NCBI RefSeq assembly: GCF_023016045.1
Contig: NZ_JALKAP010000008.1
Coordinates: 1-64,000 of the forward strand
DNA: 64,000 nucleotides
Source: Marinobacter sp. S6332
GTDB taxonomy: Bacteria; Pseudomonadota; Gammaproteobacteria; Pseudomonadales; Oleiphilaceae
Direction of reading: 5' to 3'
Below are positions 20,935 to 31,220 of the stretch, piece by piece. The notes beneath the pieces are model-generated. The model was not told the DNA's origin. It worked only from the letters and a program-made list of their open reading frames with translations, and did not search any database. Positions within the stretch are counted from its first letter, which is position 1, and each line of letters starts with the position of its first letter. The position numbers and the translations under genes are program-made.

Positions 20935-21623
20935 TCCGGGTCATTCTTACGGATATTGAAGGTACGACCAGTTCAATCTCTTTCGTTCACGATGTCCTGT
21001 TTCCCTATGCGGCAGAGCACTTGCCGGGTTTTGTCCGCGAGCATTGCGACAAACCTGAGGTGTCCGGACAACTGGATTCGGTAGCCAAGGATGCAGGCGT
21101 GGACAGAGACGATACCGAAGCGCTGATTGAAATCCTCCAAACATGGATTCGCGAGGACCGTAAGGTCACATCGCTCAAGGCACTTCAGGGCATGGTTTGG
21201 GAACAGGGGTATCAGAAAGGGGAGTTGCAGGGTCACATCTACGAAGACGCAGCACAACATCTGCAATACTGGCATGACCGTGGCTTGCGTTTATACGTTT
21301 ATTCGTCAGGCTCGGTGAAAGCCCAGAAACTGATCTTTGGCTTTACGACGGCTGGTGACTTTACACCGTTCTTTTCAGGCTATTTCGACACCAGAGTTGG
21401 TGGTAAGAAGGAACCAGAAGCCTACCGTAATATTCTCAATGAACTGGGTGTTGAAGCCGAAACGGTTTTGTTCCTCTCTGATGTTGAAGCCGAGCTTGAG
21501 GCGGCCGAGGCTGCGGGTATGAAAACGGCGTGGTTGATCCGTGATGGTGATTTGCCAGAAACAGAGCGGGTTGTTGCCCGGAATTTTGCCGAGGTGGACG
21601 CTGCCCTGCTGCAAAAGCGGTAA
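20931..21623 (+). CDS. mtnC: Acireductone synthase (enolase-phosphatase E1)
   Basis: A 230-residue HAD-superfamily enzyme that converts diketo-methylthiopentyl-1-phosphate through enolisation and dephosphorylation to acireductone. Motif I is LTDIEGTT with Asp8 and Glu10, the E1 variant of DxD. The motif II and III regions (YSSGSVKAQK, SDVEAELEAA) are intact. It is the third gene of the overlapping mtnB-mtnD-mtnC set. No mtnA or mtnP is present nearby, so the upstream salvage steps must be encoded elsewhere. Confidence 0.95.
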   Translation: MIRVILTDIEGTTSSISFVHDVLFPYAAEHLPGFVREHCDKPEVSGQLDSVAKDAGVDRDDTEALIEILQTWIREDRKVTSLKALQGMVWEQGYQKGELQGHIYEDAAQHLQYWHDRGLRLYVYSSGSVKAQKLIFGFTTAGDFTPFFSGYFDTRVGGKKEPEAYRNILNELGVEAETVLFLSDVEAELEAAEAAGMKTAWLIRDGDLPETERVVARNFAEVDAALLQKR

Positions 21624-21664
21624 CCGGTATCCAGCGCCCATCCGGGCTGTTCTAGGAGGTAAAT

Positions 21665-22720
21665 ATGCCAGCATCCACTGCTGTCAGATTGTTCACTTCC
21701 ACCTTGGCCGCGCTGCTGCTGACAGGTTGCAATCCCTTCTCGGATGCTCGCCCAATGATGGAGGAATATGTCGAGCGGGTTGGGCGGGTTCTGGATGCAG
21801 AACCAGTATTGTCGGAGGTGCCTGCAGCAAAGCCCATTCCCAGACGCCGTAACCGTGTGCTGCCAATGCCCGAGTTGGAATTGGGTATGCTGGATTTTTT
21901 ATCCTTGTACGGCTGTGAGCTGCAGTATGTAGTGGGAGAGAAAAACTCTGTTATGGGCAAGGTGATGCAACCCCTTAACCGGTTACGTTATGAGGTGCGT
22001 TTTATCCGGGCCGCCACTGAGTGTTTGGAAACGGTGGAAGGTGAAGAGCTTGAAAGCGTGTTGAAGCAAGCCATTGCCAGTAAGCGTGAATCACTCCCAA
22101 TCGCGGTTTGGAACGCAACCTGGGGTGTGGAGGAAGTTGAAACACTATTTACGCTCGCCAAAGATGAGTACCCCGTAGAAGCTAAAGACGCGCTCTCGGA
22201 CCTTGCCCGCGATGTCCGCCAGTTAAATAAATCGGTGGCAGCCCTTCTTGTACAGGACCTTGAAGTAGATTTGAGCTTCTGGGGCAAGGTGCACCAGCGC
22301 TGGCAAGCGGAATACCGGGCAGGCCAGTTACTAAATAGCGCTCGACTGGTTGCAACGCGTCTCGAAGACGGCACACGCCTCTTACGTCTGCGGTTGAATA
22401 GTCGCCCGCTGTGCTTCAACGGCAAGCCAAATAGCCAGTCTGATATCGTTCAAAGTATGTTTTTCAGTATCTATATTGGAAAAATCCAACCCTACCTCGC
22501 CGACATACGTCGCGCCCGCACAGATTTGATAGAGCCCTTACATGAACTTGCTATCAGGCAGGCAGAGGTAATGCCGAAAGCGTTTCAAGAATGGAGCCGT
22601 TCGACGCTGGTTTTACAGGGCCACGATAGTGCGTGGGCCAATCTGGATAATGCTGTGACTACCCACACTAAAGCGTGGCAAGCGCTGCTTGAACAGTGTG
22701 GGTTGAGGCCGGGAGCATAA
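21665..22720 (+). CDS. DUF3080 lipoprotein
   Basis: A 351-residue protein with a lipoprotein signal peptide ending in LLLTGC (Cys21) and a mostly helical mature region. It matches the DUF3080 family of gammaproteobacterial lipoproteins, which has no known function. TAGGAGG is ideally placed before the ATG. It follows mtnC by 41 bases, on the same strand, so it may share the transcript, though there is no functional reason to expect a link. It faces the GspE-like gene tail to tail across 39 bases. Confidence 0.82.
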   Translation: MPASTAVRLFTSTLAALLLTGCNPFSDARPMMEEYVERVGRVLDAEPVLSEVPAAKPIPRRRNRVLPMPELELGMLDFLSLYGCELQYVVGEKNSVMGKVMQPLNRLRYEVRFIRAATECLETVEGEELESVLKQAIASKRESLPIAVWNATWGVEEVETLFTLAKDEYPVEAKDALSDLARDVRQLNKSVAALLVQDLEVDLSFWGKVHQRWQAEYRAGQLLNSARLVATRLEDGTRLLRLRLNSRPLCFNGKPNSQSDIVQSMFFSIYIGKIQPYLADIRRARTDLIEPLHELAIRQAEVMPKAFQEWSRSTLVLQGHDSAWANLDNAVTTHTKAWQALLEQCGLRPGA

Positions 22721-22759
22721 CGGCTACTTGTTTTTGTTTAGCAAGCACCCGCCTTGAAG

Positions 22760-24586
22760 TCAGCGTTGGCTTGCCGGTGTAACCCGGAGAATTTCCTCAA
22801 CGGTGGTCTGGCCGCTGGCCACTTTTTGTGCGCCGCTCAACCTCAGTGATTTCATGCCTTCTCGATAGGCGTCCAGCCTTAGCTGCTCAAGTTCGCAGTG
22901 ATCAGTAATCTGACTCGTGAGTGCGCCCGACAGCGTCATGATTTCGTACACGCCCGCACGGCCAAGGTAGCCGGTGTTGCGGCATTCCAGACAGCCTACG
23001 GGTTTATGGAAGTGTTTGGGTGGCGGAGCTTTCCAGGGTTTGGTCAGCGTCTGCCAGGCTTGCGTGTCAACGGGCGCTGAGACTTTGCAGTGCGGGCAAA
23101 GTGTGCGAACCAAGCGTTGTGCCATAACGCCCAATACCGTTGCACGGATGAGATAGGGAGGAATGCCGAGTTCCATCATTCGAGTCAGCGCGCTTGGTGC
23201 GTCGTTGGTGTGCAGGGTTGAGAGTACTAAATGCCCCGTCAGGGCTGCTTGAACCGCCATTTCAGCAGTTTCAAGATCGCGGATCTCTCCAATCATAATA
23301 ATATCTGGGTCTTGCCTCAGTAGGGCCCGAACGCCAGAAGCAAAGGTCAGATCAATGTTGGTTTGAACCTGCATCTGGTTGAATGCTGGTTCCACCATTT
23401 CGATGGGGTCTTCAATGGTACAAACATTCAGCTCGGCAGAAGCGATCTGCTTGAGAGTGGAATACAGTGTTGTGGTTTTACCGGACCCTGTAGGGCCGGT
23501 AACCAACATAATCCCGTGGGGTTTTGAGGTTGCTTCCTGCCAGCGCTCCCGATCTTCGCGGCTGAATCCCAGTTGTTCGTAGGATTTTAGCAACACATCA
23601 GGATCGAATATTCGCATGACCATTTTTTCGCCGAAAGCCGTTGGCATGGTAGCCAAACGAAGTTCTACTTCGCTGTTGTCGGGCTTGCGAGTTTTTAGAC
23701 GGCCATCTTGAGGTCTGCGTTTTTCTGCAACGTTCAGTCGCCCCAGAATTTTTAGCCTACTGGTAATGGCCATACCCACATGTTCTGGAAACTCGTAAAC
23801 GCTGTGCAAAACGCCGTCTATCCGAAAGCGTATGTGGGTTAGCGTGCGTCTTGGCTCAATGTGAATGTCAGAGGCGCGCTGATCAAAGGCATATTGCAGT
23901 AGCCAGTCGACAATACGCACAACGTGCTGGTCGTTGGCATCGGCGCTGTCGCTGGCGCCCAAGTCCAGTAGCTGCTCCAGATTCTGATGACCTGCGCTGT
24001 TGCCCGGACCTTGGCCACCACTGGCTTTATTCACAGAGTTCGCGAGCTGATAGAATTCGACGGAGTAACGTCGAATATCTTCGGGGTTTGCCACTACGCG
24101 ACGAATGTCTTTGCGCACCGCTTGGTGTAGATTGCCCTCCCAGTCGGTTTTGAAGGGTTCCGCACTGGCTACTACTATTTCGTCCGGTCCAATCTCAACG
24201 GCGAGAATGCCATGGCGTTGGGCGAACGCATAGGACATAACCCGGGCAATCGCGGGCGTGTCTATTTTTAATGGATCAATGTGATAATAGGGTTGGCCAG
24301 CCCAGCCAGCTAGCCATTGTGTAAGCCGGTCGAGATCGAGAGTCTTGCCGCTCTTTTCGCTGGTGAGCGCCGCAATAGCAACAAGCTCCAGCGGGTGACG
24401 TTTTGCTGTCTGACTGCTGGCAGCGCCGAGATTGGCAGAGAGCACCCGCTCAGCGCTTTCCTGATTGATTTCGCCGTCGCTGACCAGTGCTGTACAAATA
24501 TCCCGCAATGTTAGGGTGCTTCGTGGGGGCGCAGGCGGCTTAGAAGAACGTGACGGTGTGTGCTCTGCTTTAGTGAAATCAACCAT
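22760..24586 (-). CDS. GspE/PulE/PilB-like secretion ATPase, solitary
   Basis: A 608-residue type II secretion/type IV pilus assembly ATPase homologue. It has an N-terminal MshEN-like region (about 1-170), then the hexameric ATPase core with Walker A GPTGSGKTTT, a Walker B block ending in IIMIGEIRD, and the HTNDA histidine box. A zinc module follows (LCPHC then CLECRNTGYLGR). It is complete and looks functional, but no inner-membrane, pseudopilin or secretin gene is nearby, so its partner machine must be encoded elsewhere. GspE, PilB or MshE identity cannot be settled from this window. Confidence 0.88.
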   Translation of the reverse strand: MVDFTKAEHTPSRSSKPPAPPRSTLTLRDICTALVSDGEINQESAERVLSANLGAASSQTAKRHPLELVAIAALTSEKSGKTLDLDRLTQWLAGWAGQPYYHIDPLKIDTPAIARVMSYAFAQRHGILAVEIGPDEIVVASAEPFKTDWEGNLHQAVRKDIRRVVANPEDIRRYSVEFYQLANSVNKASGGQGPGNSAGHQNLEQLLDLGASDSADANDQHVVRIVDWLLQYAFDQRASDIHIEPRRTLTHIRFRIDGVLHSVYEFPEHVGMAITSRLKILGRLNVAEKRRPQDGRLKTRKPDNSEVELRLATMPTAFGEKMVMRIFDPDVLLKSYEQLGFSREDRERWQEATSKPHGIMLVTGPTGSGKTTTLYSTLKQIASAELNVCTIEDPIEMVEPAFNQMQVQTNIDLTFASGVRALLRQDPDIIMIGEIRDLETAEMAVQAALTGHLVLSTLHTNDAPSALTRMMELGIPPYLIRATVLGVMAQRLVRTLCPHCKVSAPVDTQAWQTLTKPWKAPPPKHFHKPVGCLECRNTGYLGRAGVYEIMTLSGALTSQITDHCELEQLRLDAYREGMKSLRLSGAQKVASGQTTVEEILRVTPASQR

Positions 24587-24615
24587 GGAGTATCACTTTT
24601 CGGAGTTGGGGCGAA

Positions 24616-24975
24616 TCAATCGGCAACTGGCCGGTTCACTTTCAAATGAATCATAGCCACAGTGAACAAGAGAAAGGTCAGGATCATAAGCGCGACAGGG
24701 CCAGGCGCACCCTGACTAAGCCACGAGGTAACCACTGCTTGAGTAAAGTAAAAAATCACTGCAAAAGCTAACCAAATATAGCCTCGATTATTGCCACGGA
24801 ACACGGGCACCACCAGTGCCAGCAGCGGTATCAACTTAACGGATAGCATAAGGGCTATGGAAACGCCTGCAATCGGCGCCGGGTAAAAGGTGGTGATCAA
24901 AAGGGTTGCCAGTACCGCCAGATAAAGAAACTGGGTTGCGTGGGCGGTGTGCCGGGCTTTGGGGTTGTGGAGCAT
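24616..24975 (-). CDS. DUF2069 membrane protein
   Basis: A 119-residue protein with four hydrophobic segments, matching DUF2069 (small gammaproteobacterial inner-membrane proteins encoded after wrbA). The ATG at 24975 was chosen over an upstream TTG at 25032, because the TTG overlaps the wrbA stop and adds a polar stretch that is not needed. Function unknown. The order arsC-wrbA-DUF2069 on one strand is a common arrangement in Pseudomonas-type genomes. Confidence 0.8.
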   Translation of the reverse strand: MLHNPKARHTAHATQFLYLAVLATLLITTFYPAPIAGVSIALMLSVKLIPLLALVVPVFRGNNRGYIWLAFAVIFYFTQAVVTSWLSQGAPGPVALMILTFLLFTVAMIHLKVNRPVAD

Positions 24976-25028
24976 TGTTGAATTCCCGAAAAGTATAAAG
25001 TGCTTTACGTGGCGCGGCTGTGTTTGTG

Positions 25029-25664
<636 letters not shown>

Positions 25665-26018
25665 TCAAAGAATGGTTAGAATGTTTTCCGGTGGGCGCCC
25701 CACGGCAGCTTTACCGTTGGCAAGAACGATGGGCCTTTCAATCAATTTTGGAGTGGCCACCATAGCAGCAATCAGTTGGTCGCGGTTAAGGTTCGGGTTG
25801 TCCAGTCCTTGTTCCTTGAATTCACTTTCGCCGGTTCGCATTAGTTCGCGCGGCTGGCGGCCGAGTGCCTCAAGAATATCGGAAAGTTCCTGCCCTGTTG
25901 GCGGTGTTTCCAGGTAGCGTATAATCTCCGGCTCAATACCCCGCTCCGTGAGTAGTTCGAGCGTTTGGCGAGATTTTGAACAGCGGGGGTTGTGGAAAAT
26001 CCGGATGGGTTCTGTCAT
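25665..26018 (-). CDS. arsC: Arsenate reductase, glutaredoxin-dependent type
   Basis: A 117-residue ArsC/Spx-fold protein with the catalytic motif NPRCSKSR (Cys13, Arg17) and the late TPKLIERP block. The family reduces arsenate using glutathione and glutaredoxin. No arsR, arsB or acr3 is near, so it may be a housekeeping YfgD-like paralogue. The ATG at 26018 gives the normal N-terminus; an upstream in-frame start adds unrelated residues. It is divergent from the thioredoxin-like lipoprotein across 68 bases that must hold both promoters. Confidence 0.87.
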   Translation of the reverse strand: MTEPIRIFHNPRCSKSRQTLELLTERGIEPEIIRYLETPPTGQELSDILEALGRQPRELMRTGESEFKEQGLDNPNLNRDQLIAAMVATPKLIERPIVLANGKAAVGRPPENILTIL

Positions 26019-26086
26019 GTTCGTGCCTGTTTGTTGAAATGGAGCTGCAATTATTTGTAGCAAGCAGTCTAACAGGAGGTTTTCCC

Positions 26087-26554
26087 TTGCAGAACCCTGT
26101 CATCCGCCGGTTGACCCGGAGAGTCGTCGTTACGGCAGCGGTATTTTTAGCGGTTGCATTAGCCGGTTGCCAAAAAGTTGAGCTGGAAAGAGCAGAGGGC
26201 CCAAAACTCGCCTGGGATGACCTGCGGGGTCAGTGGGTGTTGGTTAATTACTGGGCTGAGTGGTGTAAGCCTTGCCTGGAAGAAATCCCGGAATTTAACG
26301 AGCTGGACAAAGCGCCGGATATTACGGTGCTTGGCGTCAACTTTGACGATGTGAAAGGAGAAGCTCTGGTAAATCTCGGTAAACGAATGGGCATTGAATA
26401 CACCATGCTTGGTCAGGATCCGGGGCCCGAATTCGACTGGAAACTCCCGGTTGCCTTACCCGCAACCTTTATAGTTAATCCCGAAGGGGATCTCGTGGAG
26501 GCTCGTTTCGGCCCTCAGACGGAATCCGATATACGCGCATTAATTGGCGGGTGA
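26087..26554 (+). CDS. TlpA-like thioredoxin-fold lipoprotein
   Basis: A 155-residue periplasmic thiol-disulfide protein. Its lipoprotein signal peptide ends in ALAGC (Cys28), and the thioredoxin active site is WCKPC (Cys60, Cys63). The cis-proline region ALPATFIV and the C-terminal block fit the TlpA/ResA family. The TTG start at 26087 is chosen because AGGAGG sits 7 bases upstream; earlier in-frame starts would overlap the arsC promoter region. It probably maintains cysteines in exported proteins or cytochrome c. Confidence 0.85.
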   Translation: MQNPVIRRLTRRVVVTAAVFLAVALAGCQKVELERAEGPKLAWDDLRGQWVLVNYWAEWCKPCLEEIPEFNELDKAPDITVLGVNFDDVKGEALVNLGKRMGIEYTMLGQDPGPEFDWKLPVALPATFIVNPEGDLVEARFGPQTESDIRALIGG

Positions 26555-26625
26555 TCGCTTCTCGGGCATTTTTTACGACCACTCAAATCTTTTAATGAAT
26601 ACACATGCAGGAATAACCTGACTCT

Positions 26626-29600
26626 ATGTCGCAGACTTTTGTACACCTTCGCGTGCACTCCGAACATTCCATGGTGGACGGCCTTGTTCGCGTAAAACCG
26701 CTGGTCGAACGAGTTGTGGAGCTGGGCATGCCAGCCGTGGGCCTCACGGAACAGTCCAACATGTGCTCGCTGGTGCGGTTCTACAAAACGACAACCGGGG
26801 CAGGCGTCAAACCGGTTATTGGCGCGGACCTTTGGTTAGAAAATCCAGACGAACCAGAAGCCCCGTTCCGTTTAACCTTGCTTGCCCGGGACAATCAAGG
26901 CTACCTCAATCTCACAGAAATCATTTCCCTTGGGTACACGGAAGGTCAGCGTTACGGCAAGCCGATTGTTCAACGCAAATGGCTAGAGACCAGAGCCGAG
27001 GGCTTGATTGCCATGTCGGGAGCCAAAATGGGTGATGTGTGCAAGGCGTTGCTGGCCGGCAAACCCGAACTGGCGAAAACGCGGGCCGAGTATTGGATGA
27101 ACCTATACCCGGGCTCTTATTATCTGGAGTTACAGAGAACTGGTCGGCCCGGTGACGAAGACTGCCTGCACATGAGTGTCGAGCTTGCTCACGAGTTAGG
27201 GCTTCCCGTTGTAGCGACAAACGACGTGCACTTTTTGGAAGCTGATGACTTTGAAGCCCATGAGGCACGGGTCTGTATCGGTGAGAGCCGGGCACTCGAT
27301 GACCCCCGACGTGATCGCCGCTTCAGCGACCAACAATACCTGCGCAGCGCTGAAGAAATGATTGAGTTGTTCAGCGATGTGCCAGAAGCCATCCAGAACA
27401 CCGTCGAGATAGCACGGCGCTGCTCGGTTACAGTGCGATTGGGCGAGTACTTCTTGCCCAATTATCCGGTGCCGGAAGGCATGACCATGGATGAATACTT
27501 CCGCAAGGTGTCTGAGGATGGTTTGGAAGACCGTTTGGCCAAAACCCTGCCTAAGGACGATCCCGACTATGACAGCAAGCGCGAAGCCTACTACAAGCGG
27601 CTGAATTTCGAGCTGGATATCATCATCCAGATGGGATTCCCGGGCTACTTTCTGATCGTGATGGACTTTATCAAGTGGGCTAAGAACAACGGCGTACCCG
27701 TTGGTCCGGGGCGTGGTTCCGGTGCGGGTTCGCTGGTTGCTTACGCTCAGCTCATCACCGACTTGGATCCCCTAGAATACGACCTGCTGTTCGAGCGCTT
27801 TCTTAACCCGGAACGGGTATCCATGCCCGACTTTGACGTCGACTTCTGTATGGAAGGACGGGATCGGGTTATTGCCTATGTAGCTGAAAAGTACGGCCGG
27901 GAAGCGGTTTCCCAGATCATTACATTCGGCACCATGGCGGCGAAAGCGGTAGTGCGAGACGTGGCCCGTGTGCAGGGCAAATCCTATGGGCTCGCAGATA
28001 AGCTGTCCAAAATGATTCCCTTCGAAGTGGGAATGACTTTGGGTAAGGCGGTTGAGCAGGAGCCAAGTCTTCAGGAATTCCTAGAGCAAGATGAAGAAGC
28101 TCAGGAAATTTGGGAAATGGCCCTAAAGCTTGAGGGTGTGTGCCGGAACGCCGGCAAGCACGCTGGTGGCGTGGTAATCGCACCCACCAAAATTACCGAC
28201 TTTTCGCCGCTCTACTGCGATGATGATGGCGGTAGTTTGGTGACCCAGTTCGATAAAAACGATGTGGAAGACGCTGGTCTGGTGAAGTTTGACTTTTTGG
28301 GCCTGCGTACGCTGACCATCATCGACTGGGCCTTGAAAATGATTAATCCACGGCGGGAGAGCCGGGGATTGCCGCCGCTGGACATCAATGAAATTCCGCT
28401 GGATGACCCGGCTTCCTTCGTAATGTTGAAAAAAGCGGATACTACAGCCGTATTCCAGCTGGAATCCCGAGGCATGAAGGATCTGATCCGCCGCCTACAG
28501 CCAGACTCTCTGGAAGATATGATCGCTCTGGTGGCGCTGTTCCGCCCCGGGCCATTGCAATCGGGCATGGTTGACGACTTTATCGACCGGAAGCATGGCA
28601 AGCAGCCTATGTCGTTCCCGCACCCGGACTATCAATACGAAGGCTTGAAGCCCGTGCTGGAGCCCACCTATGGGGTTATCCTGTACCAAGAGCAGGTCAT
28701 GCAGATTGCTCAGGTGATGGGTGGCTATAGTCTGGGTAACGCGGATATGTTGCGCCGTGCCATGGGTAAGAAAAAGCCCGAGGAAATGGCCAAGCAAAAG
28801 CAGTTTTTTCTCGATGGGTGTGAAGGCAATGGTATCAATAAAACCCTTGCTGAAAATATCTTTGACTTGGTTGAAAAGTTTGCTGGTTACGGCTTTAACA
28901 AATCCCACTCTGCTGCCTATGCGCTGGTGTCCTACCAGACGCTGTGGCTGAAGGCGCACTACACCGCCGAATTCATGGCTGCGGTTTTGACCGCAGATAT
29001 GCAGAATACGGACAAAGTTGTCACGCTGGTTGAAGAGTGCCGGAACCTAAAGCTGGACTTGGTACTGCCGGATGTAAGCCGCTCGGAGTATACCTTTACA
29101 GTTAATGATGAAGGCCAGATTGTATACGGCTTAGGCGCTATCAAAGGGTTGGGCGAAGGCCCGATTCAAGCCATTGTGGAAGGTCGAGCCAGCGGCGAAC
29201 CTTATCAGGATCTTTTCGACTTCTGCCGAAAGGTAGATCTGAAAAAAATCAACAAGCGGGCGATGGAAGCCTTAATTCGCTCCGGTGCCATGGACAAGCT
29301 CGGTGCCAGCCGGGCCCAACTGATGGCCAGTATCCCCAAAGCCGTTCAGCAGGCGGATCAACAATCGCGTAATGAGTCCGTCGGCATGGTGGATATGTTC
29401 GGCGATATGCTGGAAGCCGCTGATGGCGGCGATCCCTACGCCGATGTGGCGGACGTGCGCGAATGGCCCGAAAAGCAGCGCCTTAAAGGCGAAAAAGACA
29501 CTCTGGGGTTGTATCTTACGGGGCATCCGTTTGATGAATATGAACGCGAAGTCCGGCGCTTTGTGCGCTCGTCCATTTCGGATCTAAAACCCAATAAATC

Positions 29601-30108
29601 ACCACAACGGGTCGCCGGGCTTGTGATTGCTCAGCGAACCATGAAAACGCGCACTGGCTCCACCATGTGCTTTATTACGCTGGATGACCGTAGCGCACGA
29701 ATTGAGGCAACTCTGTTTTCTGAGGCGTTCTTTGAAAACCGCGAGTTGTTGCAATCAGATCAGGTGATTGTGGTTGAAGGTCAGGTCAGCCACGATGATT
29801 ACTCTGGCCAAATGAAAATGCGGGTTAGCTCGGTAATGGACGTGCCTAGCGCGCGCAAGCAGTTCAGCAAAGGTCTGAAGCTGAACCTGCGTGCTGACCA
29901 GCTTCAGAATGGGCTCTTGGACAAAATCGACAGCACCTTAAGGCCGTTTCGTTGCGACGGCAGCCCCGTATGGATTGAATACAGTAGTCTGGAAGCTATT
30001 ACTAGAATTGAGTTGGGAGAAGCTTGGCGCGTACAGCCAGATGACAACTTGTTGCTGGAACTGAAGTATCTGGTGGGCGACCAGTGCGTAGAACTGGTCT
30101 ATGATTGA
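26626..30108 (+). CDS. dnaE: DNA polymerase III subunit alpha
   Basis: The 1160-residue replicative polymerase. It has an N-terminal PHP domain (about 1-270), then the palm with GRGSGAGSLVAY and PDFDVDF (catalytic Asp402, Asp404), fingers, a helix-hairpin-helix region, and an OB-fold domain in the last 200 residues (about 975-1060). The length is the same as E. coli DnaE. It is followed by accA, the standard gammaproteobacterial order. No sign of frameshift or intein. Confidence 0.97.
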   Translation: MSQTFVHLRVHSEHSMVDGLVRVKPLVERVVELGMPAVGLTEQSNMCSLVRFYKTTTGAGVKPVIGADLWLENPDEPEAPFRLTLLARDNQGYLNLTEIISLGYTEGQRYGKPIVQRKWLETRAEGLIAMSGAKMGDVCKALLAGKPELAKTRAEYWMNLYPGSYYLELQRTGRPGDEDCLHMSVELAHELGLPVVATNDVHFLEADDFEAHEARVCIGESRALDDPRRDRRFSDQQYLRSAEEMIELFSDVPEAIQNTVEIARRCSVTVRLGEYFLPNYPVPEGMTMDEYFRKVSEDGLEDRLAKTLPKDDPDYDSKREAYYKRLNFELDIIIQMGFPGYFLIVMDFIKWAKNNGVPVGPGRGSGAGSLVAYAQLITDLDPLEYDLLFERFLNPERVSMPDFDVDFCMEGRDRVIAYVAEKYGREAVSQIITFGTMAAKAVVRDVARVQGKSYGLADKLSKMIPFEVGMTLGKAVEQEPSLQEFLEQDEEAQEIWEMALKLEGVCRNAGKHAGGVVIAPTKITDFSPLYCDDDGGSLVTQFDKNDVEDAGLVKFDFLGLRTLTIIDWALKMINPRRESRGLPPLDINEIPLDDPASFVMLKKADTTAVFQLESRGMKDLIRRLQPDSLEDMIALVALFRPGPLQSGMVDDFIDRKHGKQPMSFPHPDYQYEGLKPVLEPTYGVILYQEQVMQIAQVMGGYSLGNADMLRRAMGKKKPEEMAKQKQFFLDGCEGNGINKTLAENIFDLVEKFAGYGFNKSHSAAYALVSYQTLWLKAHYTAEFMAAVLTADMQNTDKVVTLVEECRNLKLDLVLPDVSRSEYTFTVNDEGQIVYGLGAIKGLGEGPIQAIVEGRASGEPYQDLFDFCRKVDLKKINKRAMEALIRSGAMDKLGASRAQLMASIPKAVQQADQQSRNESVGMVDMFGDMLEAADGGDPYADVADVREWPEKQRLKGEKDTLGLYLTGHPFDEYEREVRRFVRSSISDLKPNKSPQRVAGLVIAQRTMKTRTGSTMCFITLDDRSARIEATLFSEAFFENRELLQSDQVIVVEGQVSHDDYSGQMKMRVSSVMDVPSARKQFSKGLKLNLRADQLQNGLLDKIDSTLRPFRCDGSPVWIEYSSLEAITRIELGEAWRVQPDDNLLLELKYLVGDQCVELVYD

Positions 30109-30266
30109 GTGACTAAGACAAATAGCAGTTCGCAAAATTAAATATTTGTCAGGTTGCGGGCTCATACCAATGTCCGCTTTAGCCGAGACTCTGGCGCTGC
30201 TATCTTTGTCCCAAATTCTTTATTGGCGGAGCGCTGGCCCGCCTGGCGATAAAATGATGGAACATC

Positions 30267-31220
30267 ATGAACCCTAATTATTTGGATTTCGAACAGCCGA
30301 TTGCCGATCTTGAAGCCAAAATAGAAGAGCTTCGAATGGTTGGTAACGACACTGACATCAACATCTCTGATGAGATCACACGGCTGAAAAAGAAAAGTGT
30401 CAGCCTCACCGAGAACATATTCTCTGATCTACACCCATGGGATGTCGCTCGCCTAGCACGGCACCCGCGCAGGCCTTATACCCTTGATTATATCGAGATG
30501 ATCTTCGAAGATTTCGATGAACTCCACGGCGATCGCCGTTATGCGGACGATCAGGCCATTGTGGGCGGCACGGCCCGCTTGAACGACACGCCTGTGATGG
30601 TAATTGGCCATCAAAAAGGCCGCGAAGTACGGGACAAGGTGAAGCGCAACTTTGGTATGCCGCGCCCCGAGGGGTACCGCAAAGCCCTGCGCCTGATGGA
30701 AATGGCAGAGCGCTTTAGAATGCCCATCCTTACGTTTATAGATACACCGGGTGCTTATCCGGGCATAGGTGCGGAAGAGCGTGGCCAAAGTGAGGCCATT
30801 GCCTTTAACTTGGCTGTTATGTCGCGCCTCAAAACGCCGGTGATTTCAACGGTGATCGGCGAGGGTGGTTCAGGCGGAGCTCTTGCCATTGGTGTATGTG
30901 ATCAGTTGAATATGCTGCAATATTCCACTTATGCGGTGATATCGCCGGAAGGCTGTGCTTCAATCCTTTGGAAAAGTGCTGAGTATGCCTCTTTGGCGGC
31001 TGAAGCCATGGGCGTAACGGCAGATAGGTTGAAGGATCTGGGGCTTGCAGATAACGTTATCAACGAGCCCTTGGGTGGCGCCCACCGTAATCCGGAACAA
31101 ATGGCTGAATCCTTGCGCGAAACACTTGCAGGCGGGCTGGCAGAGCTAAGTCGCCTGCCTCTGGATGAGTTGGTCTCCCGGCGGTATGAGCGGTTAACCC
31201 GCTATGATACAGGGCGCTGA
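30267..31220 (+). CDS. accA: Acetyl-CoA carboxylase carboxyltransferase subunit alpha
   Basis: The 317-residue alpha subunit that, with AccD, transfers the carboxyl group from biotin to acetyl-CoA in the first step of fatty acid synthesis. The N-terminal helical segment ([18 protein letters not shown]) and the crotonase-like core with GEGGSGGAL and [13 protein letters not shown] are typical. It starts 158 bases after dnaE, a gap in which I see no clear terminator. It overlaps tilS by 17 bases. Confidence 0.96.
   Translation: MNPNYLDFEQPIADLEAKIEELRMVGNDTDINISDEITRLKKKSVSLTENIFSDLHPWDVARLARHPRRPYTLDYIEMIFEDFDELHGDRRYADDQAIVGGTARLNDTPVMVIGHQKGREVRDKVKRNFGMPRPEGYRKALRLMEMAERFRMPILTFIDTPGAYPGIGAEERGQSEAIAFNLAVMSRLKTPVISTVIGEGGSGGALAIGVCDQLNMLQYSTYAVISPEGCASILWKSAEYASLAAEAMGVTADRLKDLGLADNVINEPLGGAHRNPEQMAESLRETLAGGLAELSRLPLDELVSRRYERLTRYDTGR

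Noticed and set aside
25665..26018. Arsenic resistance operon
   Set aside because: Only an ArsC-like gene is present, without regulator or efflux gene, so I treat it as a housekeeping paralogue.
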